Source of the DNA: Ancylobacter sp. WKF20
GTDB lineage: Bacteria; Pseudomonadota; Alphaproteobacteria; Rhizobiales; Xanthobacteraceae
Length of the DNA stretch: 64,000 nucleotides
Direction: 5' to 3'
NCBI RefSeq assembly: GCF_029760895.1
Contig: NZ_CP121679.1
Coordinates: 1,178,001 to 1,242,000, forward strand
The notes beneath the pieces were generated by a model, which was not told where the DNA came from, made no database searches, and worked only from the letters and a program-made list of their open reading frames with translations. The position numbers were made by a program, and so were the translations under genes. Each line of letters starts with the position of its first letter. Position 1 is the first letter of the stretch. Shown piece by piece: positions 51,228 to 59,274 of the stretch.

Positions 51228-53086
51228 GCCGCATCCCGCGCATCCGCGTCCATCTCTTCCAGCCGCCGCATGTTGATCAGCGTGCACCGGCGCTCCACGC
51301 CGTTGATCCGCGTCTTGTTCAGGGTCTTGCTCTTGATGATCGCGCCCGTGTGCTCGCCCTGCCGGAGCGCGCCGGACCAGGTGCCGGTGGAGCCGTCGCC
51401 GCCCCACGCTTCGCCCTTGAACACCTGGTTGATCTGCTGGCTTATGTTCGGCACGCACAGCACCCAGCCGCCGATCTGGCCCGGCAGCACGTCCTCGGCA
51501 CGGCGCACCTTCAGGTCGATCTGGGCTAGCAGCTCGTTGGCGCCGCGTTCATCCAGCCCGCCCGGCACCTTGAGTTCATCGAGCAGGGCGCCCACCGTCT
51601 GCTGCCGCCCGCCGCGCCACGCATCGATACGCGAGGTGAGCAGGTGATTGAGACACCTGCGCCAATTCTCAAGCGCGTCGTCATGCTCCGGCAGGCTGGA
51701 AGGCGCGAGCATCTTGCCCCACTTGTCGAGCCCGCCGTCGATCGTGGGGAGTTTCAGCTCCTCGAGGAGTTCATCGCCCAGCAGGAGATCCGCGCAGGCC
51801 AGCAGCGCGCCGAACGTGTCCTGCCCTCGGCTGTCGTGCCCGCCGCGCGCCAGCGCCCCGCGATAGGCCTGATAGGTCTCGTCAAAGGCAGGCCAGCGGT
51901 CGATCAGCCGGCGCAGCACCATGCGGCCGACCGTCTCCTGGTCGACCACCGGCGGCTTGCCCGAAAAGCCCGCCTCGCGCGGCCGAAGGTGGACGATCGC
52001 CATGCGGCTCAAGTCCTGCGGCGGCACAGGCGGCATGTTGATGGCGCTCATGAAAAAGCAGTTCTTCGCGGTGAAGCTGGTGGCGACATGGTTGGAACCG
52101 CCACGGAACTGCACGGCGCCGCTCGCGGCGAGGCGGGCGAGGGCCACCACGCCCTTTACGCGCTCATTGTTGTGGCCGGCTTCCAGCTCGTCGACCGCGA
52201 CCGGCAGGCTGTCCTGCCCGACGCGCTGATAGATGCCGGCCGGCGTCGTGTCGGCCGTGGCGTGCAGCGCGTCACCCAGCACGCCCTTCACCAGCGCCTG
52301 CAGCGAGGATTTGCCCACGCCGCGATCGCCGACCACAAACAGCATGGGGCGCCACGGCAGCGCCGCGCCAAGAAAGGATGACGCCAGCCAGCCCAGCACC
52401 AGCAGAGGGTCGATCTGCTGGCGCTCGAAGGTGAAGCTGTTCAGCGCTTCCACCAGCTGCGTCTGGCGCAGCATGTCGTCGGTCACCTCGCGCGGCCACG
52501 GCTCGGGAATGGCCGGCCGGCGCGGGTAGAACTGGCCGTCATAGTCGCCGGTCTGCTGCTCGCGCCCCTTCACGAAGATGGCTTCGCCGGCGTGATACAC
52601 GAAGGTGCCGGCGCGATCCGTCCAGCCGCCCAGGCCGCGCACCCGGTTGGACGCGCTCCACATGCCGCGCTCGCCGGCGGCGCGGTACAGCGCATCGCGC
52701 ACCGCCACCGTGTCGAAGCCGTCCACGGTCAGCTTCTTTGAAAAGCGCGGGAACGCCCAATAGAGATAGCCCATCCGGTTGAGGAACAGGCGCTGCACCT
52801 TGTTCTGGCCGAAGGCGTGGTCGCTGATGCTGGCGAGCTGGCCGAGCGCGTCGATCACATAGAGCACGTCGCCATCCATGCCTAGCACATGCACGGGGCA
52901 GTCGGGCGGCATGCCATCCTGCCCGGCAAGATGCTGCCACTGGCCCGGCGGCACCAGCTCGCCGTTTATCAGCATGCCCTTGCCGATCTCGGGATCGGAG
53001 GCGCGCCGCCGGCGCCGGCGCTCAATCTGCGCTTGGCCGTCGGCGAAGCTGGCGGCGATGGCGGCGGTGCCGGTGGCTGCGGACAT
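51221..53086 (-). CDS. P-loop replication protein (phage helicase-like)
   Basis: A 621-residue protein with an AAA-type P-loop in the middle: MLFVVGDRGVGKSSLQALVKGVLGD (Walker A), VAVDELEAGHNNERVKG (acidic Walker B-like), TAKNCFFMSAINMPPVPPQDLSRM (sensor/arginine region). The layout resembles DUF927/primase-helicase type proteins encoded near phage primases. The gene follows the acidic 319-residue gene and the TOPRIM primase gene in one leftward run, so it probably is the replicative helicase or initiator. GAGG before ATG 53086 supports the start. Confidence 0.7.
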   Translation of the reverse strand: MSAATGTAAIAASFADGQAQIERRRRRRASDPEIGKGMLINGELVPPGQWQHLAGQDGMPPDCPVHVLGMDGDVLYVIDALGQLASISDHAFGQNKVQRLFLNRMGYLYWAFPRFSKKLTVDGFDTVAVRDALYRAAGERGMWSASNRVRGLGGWTDRAGTFVYHAGEAIFVKGREQQTGDYDGQFYPRRPAIPEPWPREVTDDMLRQTQLVEALNSFTFERQQIDPLLVLGWLASSFLGAALPWRPMLFVVGDRGVGKSSLQALVKGVLGDALHATADTTPAGIYQRVGQDSLPVAVDELEAGHNNERVKGVVALARLAASGAVQFRGGSNHVATSFTAKNCFFMSAINMPPVPPQDLSRMAIVHLRPREAGFSGKPPVVDQETVGRMVLRRLIDRWPAFDETYQAYRGALARGGHDSRGQDTFGALLACADLLLGDELLEELKLPTIDGGLDKWGKMLAPSSLPEHDDALENWRRCLNHLLTSRIDAWRGGRQQTVGALLDELKVPGGLDERGANELLAQIDLKVRRAEDVLPGQIGGWVLCVPNISQQINQVFKGEAWGGDGSTGTWSGALRQGEHTGAIIKSKTLNKTRINGVERRCTLINMRRLEEMDADARDAAH

Positions 53087-53103
53087 TCAGGCCTCGGAAT
53101 GCG

Positions 53104-53133
53104 GAAAGAGAGGGCGCGGCACAGGCCGCGCCC
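53104..53133 (-). terminator. Hairpin/possible terminator upstream of the helicase-like gene
   Basis: On the minus strand GGGCGCGGC-CTGT-GCCGCGCCC (9-bp stem, 4-base loop) is followed by TCTCTTTCC. It lies in the 65-base gap after the acidic 319-residue gene and could lower expression of the helicase-like gene. Confidence 0.55.
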
Positions 53134-53151
53134 GGCACCAGGTGGGGAGGG

Positions 53152-54111
53152 TCAGTCGGCCGCGTCGGCGATGCTGCGCTTTTTCTTCGCCGGCTTCTTC
53201 TTGGCCGCGTGCGCGGCGGCGGCCTCGTCCGCCTTGGCCTGCGCCGCCGCGCGCTGCTCGTCCAGCTCGCCGATGCCGTCCGTCTGCTCGAAGATCGTGT
53301 CCTCGATGTCGACCGGCCGCGTGGTCACCGCCGGCGCCGGCGGCGGGTTTTTCTCGACGATCACGGCGTTGATCGTCGCGACCACCTCGCCGATGGCGGG
53401 GATAAGCCGCGCCGCCAGCTCGAAGCTGGCGCGATCGACGGGGAGAAGATGGTCGAAGGTACCGGTGACGATACCCAGCTCGCGCGCCTTGTTGAACAGC
53501 ACCTCCGGTGCGGGTCGGCGGTCCAAGGCGTAGCCTATCAGCCGGCTCGCCTCCACTATCGACAGCTTGGTCAGCGGGCCGAGACCCGAAACAAAGTTCT
53601 GCGGCTCGCACTCTCCGATATAGGCCTGCTCTGCCGCCTCCAGCACCGGGGCGATCAGGGCGAAAACACCCTCGACGCTGGTCGGGGCCACCTCATGCCA
53701 ATCCAACGCGGCAGGGCGCGCGCCGGCGGGCGGCACTCTCGGCACCTTCGCTTTCAGCTCGTCGATCTCGTTGAGCATGTCGAGCACCAGCTCGGCCGGA
53801 TCATCCGCCGGCGTCCAGTCCTTCCAATCTGGGTGCTCGTGAACGACTGCGAGGGCGTCCATGAAGGATCGCCCGATCGCCTCCATGTCGGCACGTTCCT
53901 GCTCATCCTCGATCACAGCCGTGGCCGCATCCTGCTGCAGTTCGGCGGCAGCCTGCGTTTCCGGCCCTTCCGTCACGATGGCGGGCGTATCGGCACGTTC
54001 CTGCTCATCCTCGATCACAGCCGTGGCCACACCCTGCTGCAGTTCGGCGGCAGCCTGCGTTTCCGGCCCTTCCGTCACGATGGCGGGCGTATCTGTCTCA
54101 CTCATGCTCAT
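53152..54111 (-). CDS. Hypothetical acidic protein with tandem 34-residue repeat (319 aa)
   Basis: A 319-residue protein. Residues 8-75 are two near-identical 34-residue units (TPAIVTEGPETQAAAELQQ...), encoded by a 102-base direct repeat. The middle (FMDALAVVHEHPDWKDWTPADDPAE, GLGPLTKLSIVEASRLIGYALDRRPAPE) looks globular; the C-terminus is lysine/alanine-rich (AAHAAKKKPAKKKRS), a possible DNA-binding tail. It lies between primase and helicase-like genes, so a replication accessory role is plausible. I recognise no family. Confidence 0.6.
   Translation of the reverse strand: MSMSETDTPAIVTEGPETQAAAELQQGVATAVIEDEQERADTPAIVTEGPETQAAAELQQDAATAVIEDEQERADMEAIGRSFMDALAVVHEHPDWKDWTPADDPAELVLDMLNEIDELKAKVPRVPPAGARPAALDWHEVAPTSVEGVFALIAPVLEAAEQAYIGECEPQNFVSGLGPLTKLSIVEASRLIGYALDRRPAPEVLFNKARELGIVTGTFDHLLPVDRASFELAARLIPAIGEVVATINAVIVEKNPPPAPAVTTRPVDIEDTIFEQTDGIGELDEQRAAAQAKADEAAAAHAAKKKPAKKKRSIADAAD
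53888..54091. repeat. Tandem duplication, two 102-base units
   Basis: Units 53888-53989 and 53990-54091 differ only at a few bases (GCATC against ACACC). They keep the frame of the 319-residue gene. The near-identity shows a recent duplication. Confidence 0.95.
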
Positions 54112-55241
54112 TCCTTTCCTAGAAGGGTGTCGTTGAGGTCTTTCCCGGTGTGGGCCTGCAGGCGCGCCATCGGCTTGCCGGCGCGGGCGAGCTGGGTCTC
54201 GGCGCGCTCAAGCTCGGCGAGCGCGGCGGCCTTGCCCCAGTCGTTCTGGGCGGCGATGTAGATCTCGCTCACGCAGGGCCGGTTCACCGGTTGCTGCGCC
54301 AGATTGCCGAGCGACACCGCGCCCCAGACGCGCAGTTCCGGCACCGCCAGCGCGGCCGACAGCGCGTCTTCCAGACCCTCGGTGATGCACAGCGGCCCGC
54401 TGACGCCGGCCGAATCCGCCTGGCAGGGATCGAGGCCGGAAGGCCCGTGCGCGATCCACATGGAAAGCCCCAGCTGCTCGGGATAGATCAGCTTCGGCTT
54501 GTCCACCGGCGCCTTGCCGCTGCCGTCCGGCTGCAGGAACGTGTAGTGCAGCGCCTTGAGCGAGCCAGCCGCGTCGCGCAGCGGCGTGACAATGGCGGGG
54601 TAGCGCGGGCCGGCCTGCACCTTGTAGCGCTGTTCGCGCCCGTTCTCGATCCGCGTGCCCCACTGCGCGCCCATCCACCATTCGGCGGCGGGCAGATAGC
54701 GCAGATCGCCGGAATAATGCGGCACCTTGTCGAGCGGGATGCCCCGGCTCTGCAGGTAGCGCCACGCCGGCGTGCCCGGCATCAGCAGCTTGGCACCCAT
54801 CCACACCTGGTGCGCCCGCTGGTGGGCCGCGCGCCGGCGGCGTTCCTCGGCCTCGGCATTCTCCTGCTGCCGCTTGGCGCGGGCTTGCGCCGCCGCCTCG
54901 CGCTCGGCCGCGCTCATCGAACCGAGGCCGAGGAAATCGAGCAGCCAGTCCCGCGCGAAGACGAAATCGCTGATGGCTTTACCGTTCAGGTAGGCCACCA
55001 GGCCGAACACGTCGCCCTTCACCTTGTGGGGGTCGCCGAAATCCTTGAAGCCCCCGGCAGCGGTGCCGCGCGTCCACACACAGAGCGAGGCCGTGCGGTC
55101 CCGCCGCATCGGGTTGGAAACGAGGTAATGCGCCCGCCCGCCCCGATGGTGCCGCCCGCCCGGCGCGAGCTGGGCGAGAATGTCCTCGATGCGGTCCTGG
55201 GCGAGCGATTTCAGCTCGCCCTTGTCGACGCGGCGGGTCAT
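54108..55241 (-). CDS. Phage primase-type protein with TOPRIM domain
   Basis: A 377-residue protein. The N-terminus (APGGRHHRGGRAHYLVSNPMRRDRTASLCVWTRG, AAGGFKDFGDPHKVKGDVFGLVAYLNG) is the zinc-binding-type domain of phage primases in a form without the four cysteines; the middle is a helical linker with many charged residues; the C-terminal half includes PRYPAIVTPLRDAAGSLKALHYTFL and the TOPRIM signature CITEGLEDALSAALA. It should make primers for phage DNA replication. ATGA overlaps link it to both neighbours. Confidence 0.8.
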   Translation of the reverse strand: MTRRVDKGELKSLAQDRIEDILAQLAPGGRHHRGGRAHYLVSNPMRRDRTASLCVWTRGTAAGGFKDFGDPHKVKGDVFGLVAYLNGKAISDFVFARDWLLDFLGLGSMSAAEREAAAQARAKRQQENAEAEERRRRAAHQRAHQVWMGAKLLMPGTPAWRYLQSRGIPLDKVPHYSGDLRYLPAAEWWMGAQWGTRIENGREQRYKVQAGPRYPAIVTPLRDAAGSLKALHYTFLQPDGSGKAPVDKPKLIYPEQLGLSMWIAHGPSGLDPCQADSAGVSGPLCITEGLEDALSAALAVPELRVWGAVSLGNLAQQPVNRPCVSEIYIAAQNDWGKAAALAELERAETQLARAGKPMARLQAHTGKDLNDTLLGKE

Positions 55242-55465
55242 AGGAACGACCCCGTGCTAGGAGCCGCCCCTCGCTGTGCATTGGGGTTCCGGTCAATGGC
55301 GCGGAGCACGTGACCGGCAATGCGCTCCATGCTCTCGCATGGGCGCCGTTCGTGGGTGCGGCAGGGGCAATAGCCGTGGTTCACGCCCTCGCAGACTGCG
55401 AAGGCGATGTGATCCTCAAGGTGCAACTGCACCGAAGCAGGGGCCGGCGCCGGGCGTCTCGCCAT
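55238..55465 (-). CDS. Small hypothetical protein (75 aa)
   Basis: A 75-residue protein starting MARRPAPAPASVQLHLEDH and containing HIAFAVCEGVNHGYCPCRTHERRPCESMERIAGHVLRAI. Four cysteines (C-x8... CPC, C) and several histidines suggest a metal-binding fold, though spacing is not a standard finger. It overlaps the primase gene and the P-loop gene. Function unknown. Confidence 0.55.
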   Translation of the reverse strand: MARRPAPAPASVQLHLEDHIAFAVCEGVNHGYCPCRTHERRPCESMERIAGHVLRAIDRNPNAQRGAAPSTGSFL

Positions 55466-55698
55466 CAGCCGCCTCCCCTTCGACGAGGGCGAACATACAG
55501 GTTGTCGCTCGGCTGCTGACCTTGGGGCCATTGCACAAGGTCGGCGGTCTCGAAGCCTTTCGCCTCATAGTCGGCTGCCAACTTCTTCACGCGCGTCGTC
55601 TTCCCCGAACCGGGTGGCCCCGAGAACGTCTTCACGTGCCGCCAGCCGAAGCGGAGCATGTCGCTGTGGCTATGTTCAGACCCATCGAAGATGTGCAT
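55465..55698 (-). CDS. Small P-loop NTP-binding protein (77 aa)
   Basis: A 77-residue protein with VKTFSGPPGSGKTTRVKKLAADYEAKGFE, a clean Walker A motif, and little else. It is far shorter than a full P-loop ATPase, having only the first strand-loop-helix unit and a short second half (DLVQWPQGQQPSDNLYV). It may be the remnant of a larger ATPase or a real mini-protein; overlaps on both sides speak for translation. Confidence 0.55.
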   Translation of the reverse strand: MHIFDGSEHSHSDMLRFGWRHVKTFSGPPGSGKTTRVKKLAADYEAKGFETADLVQWPQGQQPSDNLYVRPRRRGGG

Positions 55699-55708
55699 CG
55701 CGCGCCCC

Positions 55709-55987
55709 TCAGCTCAACATGCCGAGCGCCTGCATGTAGAGGTCCACGATGGCCTCATGCTCGGCGAGCTGGTCGGCGTCCTGCTTGCGGATGGCGAGGA
55801 TTTGGCGCAGCGCCTTCACATCGAAGCCGGTGCCCTTCGCCTCGGCGAACACATCCTTGATGTCCTCGGCGATGGTCTTTTTCTCCTCCTCCAGCCGCTC
55901 GATGCGCTCGATGAAGGATTTCAGCTGCTCTTTCGCGAAGCCGGCGGCGGCGTCGGAAAGCGGCTGGTCGTTCGGAATGTCAGTCAT
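55709..55987 (-). CDS. GapR-family (DUF2312) DNA-binding protein
   Basis: A 92-residue protein matching the DUF2312/GapR family: [77 protein letters not shown]. GapR of Caulobacter binds overtwisted, AT-rich DNA ahead of replication forks and stimulates gyrase. Only alphaproteobacteria use it widely, so its presence fits the host. In the prophage it lies within the replication operon and may serve phage DNA replication or mask phage DNA; the role is inference. Confidence 0.9.
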   Translation of the reverse strand: MTDIPNDQPLSDAAAGFAKEQLKSFIERIERLEEEKKTIAEDIKDVFAEAKGTGFDVKALRQILAIRKQDADQLAEHEAIVDLYMQALGMLS

Positions 55988-56002
55988 GGTTCGTCCTCGC
56001 GT

Positions 56003-56449
56003 TCAGCCGCCGCACGTCGTGCAGGCGAACAGGCTCTCCTGAGTGGGCGGCACCGCCCGCGCGTCGGGTGTGCAGTCGCGCGCGGGCGGTGCTTCCTCTC
56101 CGGCCGGGGAGGGGGGATACAGGCCGGAAAGCGCGGCGCTGGCGGCGTCGATTTCCTCGAGCTGCCGGCGGTAAAGGGCGATGAACGCGGCGTAGCCGAG
56201 CGCCAGCGCGCGCGGCGTCGCCGGGGCGGTCAGCGTGCGCGGGTTGCCCGCCAGCACGGCGCCGGCGGCACGCTCGATCTGCTCGAAGCTGTACGGGCCG
56301 TTCACCGGCACGAAGCGGTCCTCGCCATCCCGCCGCGCCAGCGCCACCTGCGTCGTGCAGGTGGACACCAGCAGGTAGAAGGGCGGGCCCCGGTCCACAT
56401 CCTCACGCGCGACGGTCGCGAGCACCTGAAACTTCAGCTCATCCGCCAT
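56003..56449 (-). CDS. Hypothetical protein (148 aa)
   Basis: A 148-residue protein starting MADELKFQVLATVAREDVDRGPPFYLLVSTCTTQVALARRDGED. It contains PYSFEQIERAAGAVLAGNP and ends SLFACTTCGG with a C-x-x-C pair. No known family. The start at 56449 is preferred to longer in-frame options because the upstream part overlaps the membrane-protein gene. It lies 15 bases upstream of the GapR-like gene. Confidence 0.6.
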   Translation of the reverse strand: MADELKFQVLATVAREDVDRGPPFYLLVSTCTTQVALARRDGEDRFVPVNGPYSFEQIERAAGAVLAGNPRTLTAPATPRALALGYAAFIALYRRQLEEIDAASAALSGLYPPSPAGEEAPPARDCTPDARAVPPTQESLFACTTCGG

Positions 56450-56705
56450 GGCGCGGCCCTCCCATGGGAGAGCGGCGGGCCTCGCGGGCGAGCCGCAGCA
56501 GCACCGAGGCGGCATCCTGCGCCGCCACCAGCCACAGCGCCGCCGTCACCAGCACAGCGCCGAGGCACAGAAGCGGACTGCCCATCGCGCCGGCGACAAC
56601 GCCGGCGGCAAGGCACAGGCCGGAAGTGAACAGCGCCGCAGCGCCAAGCGGGGAGAAGCACAGCGTTCCGGCATCGCCGGGCTGGGCAGGCATCAGCTCT
56701 TTCAT
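56439..56705 (-). CDS. Small two-helix membrane protein (88 aa)
   Basis: An 88-residue protein starting MKELMPAQPGDAGTL with two adjacent hydrophobic segments (GAAALFTSGLCLAAGVVAGAM and LLCLGAVLVTAALWLVAAQ) followed by a basic tail. ATGA overlap with the HTH gene upstream. Function unknown; a role in superinfection exclusion is possible but only a guess from its small membrane nature and early position. Confidence 0.6.
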   Translation of the reverse strand: MKELMPAQPGDAGTLCFSPLGAAALFTSGLCLAAGVVAGAMGSPLLCLGAVLVTAALWLVAAQDAASVLLRLAREARRSPMGGPRHGG

Positions 56706-57271
56706 GGGGTGTTTCCCGTCACGGCCACGGCGGCGCGGGTGAGCAGGGCGTCGATCGCGGGATCGTCGCGCATGTCTTCCACGGTGCGGGTGGCTTTGTG
56801 CACGCGCTGTTTGGACGTGCCGCAAGCCTCCGCCAGCGCGGTGAGCGAGACCTGCAGTTCGACATGGGCGAGGTAGAAGGCCAGCATCCGCGCCCGTGCC
56901 GCCTTCAACCAGGCGGGATCCATGGGGCGGGAGCATCCGTTGTCATCGGCGAGGGCAAGCGCAGCGTCCGCCCCCAGCTCGGTGGAGAGAAAAAGCACCG
57001 CGGCCCGCCAGAACGCGAAGATCAGGACAGGCCGCGGTGAGGGGGAGGAACCAGACCCGAGATGGTCCAGCGCCCGGGAGAGCTTGATCAGGGTGCGCGG
57101 CTGCGGCTCGCACTCGCCGCTGATGAGCCGGCGATAGGTGCGCTCTCCGATACCGGCGGCGACGCAGAGCGCCATCATAGTATGCCCGGCGCGCTGCCGG
57201 AGCGCTTCGATTGCCGGCACGGTTGACAATGACCGGCCATTTGATTTGCGGGACAGCGCCAGCGCGGTCAT
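56702..57271 (-). CDS. Early regulatory protein with two HTH-like regions (189 aa)
   Basis: A 189-residue protein. Residues 19-65 (VPAIEALRQRAGHTMMALCVAAGIGERTYRRLISGECEPQPRTLIKLSRAL) form an XRE-type helix-turn-helix; a second region near 145-170 (SLTALAEACGTSKQRVHKATRTVEDM) also looks like an HTH. It follows the Cro-like gene in the leftward early operon and might be a CII-like or replication-control factor. Overlaps on both sides by 4 bases. Confidence 0.7.
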   Translation of the reverse strand: MTALALSRKSNGRSLSTVPAIEALRQRAGHTMMALCVAAGIGERTYRRLISGECEPQPRTLIKLSRALDHLGSGSSPSPRPVLIFAFWRAAVLFLSTELGADAALALADDNGCSRPMDPAWLKAARARMLAFYLAHVELQVSLTALAEACGTSKQRVHKATRTVEDMRDDPAIDALLTRAAVAVTGNTP

Positions 57272-57519
57272 TCCGCCGCCTCCGCCGCTGCCGCGTCCGC
57301 CGCCTTGGCCTCGCCCAGCAGCACCTTGAGCCGGGCAAGCTGCTCGCGCTCATAGGCAATGAGCGCGGCTTCCATCCGCCGTAGCGTCGAGCGCCGGGGG
57401 TCCGTCTTGCCGTTCAGCGTGCGTTCCACAGTGGTCTTGTCGAGGCCCGACAGGACGGCGAGGTCTTTCTGAGACAAGCCTATCCTGTGAGCGCGCGACG
57501 CAATGTCGGCGGGTTCCAT
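57268..57519 (-). CDS. Cro-like helix-turn-helix protein
   Basis: An 83-residue protein starting MEPADIASRAHRIGLSQKDLAVLSGLDKTTVERTLNGKTDPRRSTLRRMEAAL, an XRE-type HTH, followed by a helical, alanine-rich tail. It is first in the leftward early operon and divergent from the CI-like repressor, with the operator at 57537 between them: the standard place of a Cro protein. Confidence 0.82.
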   Translation of the reverse strand: MEPADIASRAHRIGLSQKDLAVLSGLDKTTVERTLNGKTDPRRSTLRRMEAALIAYEREQLARLKVLLGEAKAADAAAAEAAE

Positions 57520-57536
57520 TTGCCCATCCGTTCAAA

Positions 57537-57554
57537 ATCTGCAAGTTTGCAGAT
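57537..57554. promoter_or_regulatory. Operator palindrome 1: ATCTGCAA-GT-TTGCAGAT
   Basis: A perfect inverted repeat of 8-bp arms with a 2-base centre lies 18 bases upstream of the Cro-like start codon, in the divergent gap before the repressor. A related palindrome occurs at 58768. Both are best explained as binding sites of the CI-like or Cro-like protein. Confidence 0.8.
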
Positions 57555-57662
57555 ATCGATCTGATTTGCGGCGGCCCGTCAACATCAATGTTTAGTGTCC
57601 CCCACCATCCGCATTCGCTGCATATTGCGAGCCGCATTTGTGCAGCGCACAGGCGGACGGCG

Positions 57663-58343
57663 ATGGGCGCGACGGCAAAGAACCCGGCTAAGGCCGCGAG
57701 CAAGACATCCGAGACGAAGCAGCAGCTGCGCGACCTGCATAAGGAGTGGGTCACGACGCTTGAGCGCACGCTCGGCATGAAGCCGTCGAAGATCGCGCAT
57801 GAGGCGGGCCTGTCGGACACGACGCTCACCCGCATCTTCTGGGAAGACTACGCCGGCACCCTCTCGCAAATGACCATTGCCAAGGTGAAGGCGCGCTTCA
57901 GTGTGCCTGGTCCCGGCGAGGGGCAGGCGTCCGGCGCCATGCTTGGCTTCGGCGAGGGCGAGCAGGTCAGTTTCAGCAACGACAATGCCGGCGATGCCAA
58001 CCTCGGCCGCATCGTGGAAGCCATGCGGGACGGGCGTAACGCCGTCGAGCCGTGGCGCATCCACTCGCGGGCGCTGGAAGATGAGGGCATTCGTCCCGGC
58101 GATATCGTGATGGTGGACCTCAACGGCACCCCGCAGGCGGGCGATGCCGTATGTGCCCAGGTCTATGATCTCCGGCGCGGCACGGCGGAAACGGTGTTCC
58201 GCATCTTCGAGCCGCCGTTTCTGGTCGCCGCCAGTTCCGATCCGAGCCTGCGCCGCCCTCTGCTGGTGGACAATGAGCGCGTGCTCATCATGGGCGTGGT
58301 CGTTGGCAGCGTCCGCCCTTGGCGCCTCGGCGCCGACCGCTGA
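57663..58343 (+). CDS. CI-like prophage repressor with degenerate S24 domain
   Basis: A 226-residue protein (MGATAKNPAKAASK at 57663; an upstream in-frame ATG at 57588 falls into the promoter region). Residues 22-75 are the DNA-binding part (LERTLGMKPSKIAHEAGLSDTTLTRIFW). The C-terminal part follows the S24/LexA fold: ALEDEGIRPGDIVMVDLNGTPQAGDAV, RGTAETVFRIFEPP, ERVLIMGVVVGSVRP. The usual S-M-x-P before I-x-x-GD is replaced by residues without serine, and no lysine stands at the second catalytic site, so self-cleavage seems lost (inference). It should hold both early operators closed. Confidence 0.8.
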   Translation: MGATAKNPAKAASKTSETKQQLRDLHKEWVTTLERTLGMKPSKIAHEAGLSDTTLTRIFWEDYAGTLSQMTIAKVKARFSVPGPGEGQASGAMLGFGEGEQVSFSNDNAGDANLGRIVEAMRDGRNAVEPWRIHSRALEDEGIRPGDIVMVDLNGTPQAGDAVCAQVYDLRRGTAETVFRIFEPPFLVAASSDPSLRRPLLVDNERVLIMGVVVGSVRPWRLGADR

Positions 58344-58694
58344 TCAGATCAGCACATCCATTGGTTCAATTGGCATACCGTTGATTTCTGCGGCGCGGAC
58401 GCAGGCGTCCATGATCGTCTCAAGGTCGTCTGGGTGCCGCATCGCCAGACTCATCATGATTAGCGTCATGATTGTTCCACCATTTTTTGAGACCAATTGC
58501 GGGTAGTTAATACGAATTCCCTGCTCAATCGGAACAGCGAACGTCGCGATTATTTCACTGAGCGCGACATCCTCTTTGAATTTCAAGCTTGCATTAAAGG
58601 CCTCCCACTTGTCGCCGATGGTTTGGCAACAAGCTTGGGCCTGCACGATCACGCGCTCTTTTCGCCGTCGTTTGCCATTGAGCCAGCCGAACAT
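58344..58694 (-). CDS. Hypothetical protein, lower-GC insert (116 aa)
   Basis: A 116-residue protein starting MFGWLNGKRRRKERVIVQAQACCQTIGDKWEAFNASLKFKEDV. It is helical, no known family; the part IATFAVPIEQGIRINYPQLVSKNGG and MSLAMRHPDDLETIMDACVRAAE may form a small globular domain. GGGAG about ten bases before ATG 58694 supports the start. Its base composition is lower in GC than the neighbours, and it faces the repressor gene tail to tail without spacer, so it is probably a cargo gene. Confidence 0.6.
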   Translation of the reverse strand: MFGWLNGKRRRKERVIVQAQACCQTIGDKWEAFNASLKFKEDVALSEIIATFAVPIEQGIRINYPQLVSKNGGTIMTLIMMSLAMRHPDDLETIMDACVRAAEINGMPIEPMDVLI

Positions 58695-58767
58695 GAGTGC
58701 TCTCCCGTGGAGAACATACGGTAGCCGAAGGCTCAAACGCGCTTCACGTGAAACAATGAAACCCAAA

Positions 58768-58785
58768 AGCTGCATACTTGCAGTT
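58768..58785. promoter_or_regulatory. Operator palindrome 2: AGCTGCATACTTGCAGTT
   Basis: The core CTGCA-x-x-x-TTGCAG matches operator 1 (ATCTGCAAGTTTGCAGAT) in 13 of 18 positions, with the same spacing. Another half-site AATCTGCAC follows at about 58789. It stands 79 bases upstream of the rightward operon that ends in the integrase, so this operon should be held down by the same protein. Confidence 0.7.
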
Positions 58786-58863
58786 AGAAATCTGCACATG
58801 TAACGTCACCACGTCCGGTTGCTTCGCGGGCGCCGCTCGCGAGCCGGGCAGGAGACGTTCCCC

Positions 58864-59274
58864 ATGCACATACCTGTCGATCCTCCCGCCGATCCGCTGG
58901 CCGAGCTGCTGCTGGGCACGGCCCAGAAGGTGGCTGAAGGTTCCAAGCTGCTCGGTGCCGAGGGCGTGTTCTGGCGCCTGTGCGGCCTGCAGTCCCCGCA
59001 CGAAATCATCGACTTCGCGCATGCCGAGCGCGCGCGCGGCACCGGCGCCGAACATCTGATGGAAGGCGTCGCCGTCTGGCTCGCCAATCACGCCTTCAAC
59101 ATCGCGACCCAGACGGATCATCCCGAGATGGTGTGTCGCCTCATGGTGCAGGCGTTCGCCGTGCAGCTGCAGGCGGAGCTGAACAGCAAGGCCGTTGGCG
59201 TGTCGGTCGAGCCGGACGGCCGGCGCAACACAGTCACCGTCGCCGGCCTGCTGCGGAAGCCGCCCCATGGCTGA
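58864..59274 (+). CDS. First gene of the rightward operon, hypothetical (136 aa)
   Basis: A 136-residue protein starting MHIPVDPPADPLAELLLGTAQKVAEGSKLLGAEGVFWRLCGLQSPHEIIDFAHAERARG. It is mostly helical; no known family. CAGGAGACGTTCCC just before ATG 58864 is a good ribosome binding site. The stop overlaps the start of the next gene by 8 bases. Its place behind operator 2 suggests an early regulator or antirepressor, unproven. Confidence 0.6.
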   Translation: MHIPVDPPADPLAELLLGTAQKVAEGSKLLGAEGVFWRLCGLQSPHEIIDFAHAERARGTGAEHLMEGVAVWLANHAFNIATQTDHPEMVCRLMVQAFAVQLQAELNSKAVGVSVEPDGRRNTVTVAGLLRKPPHG

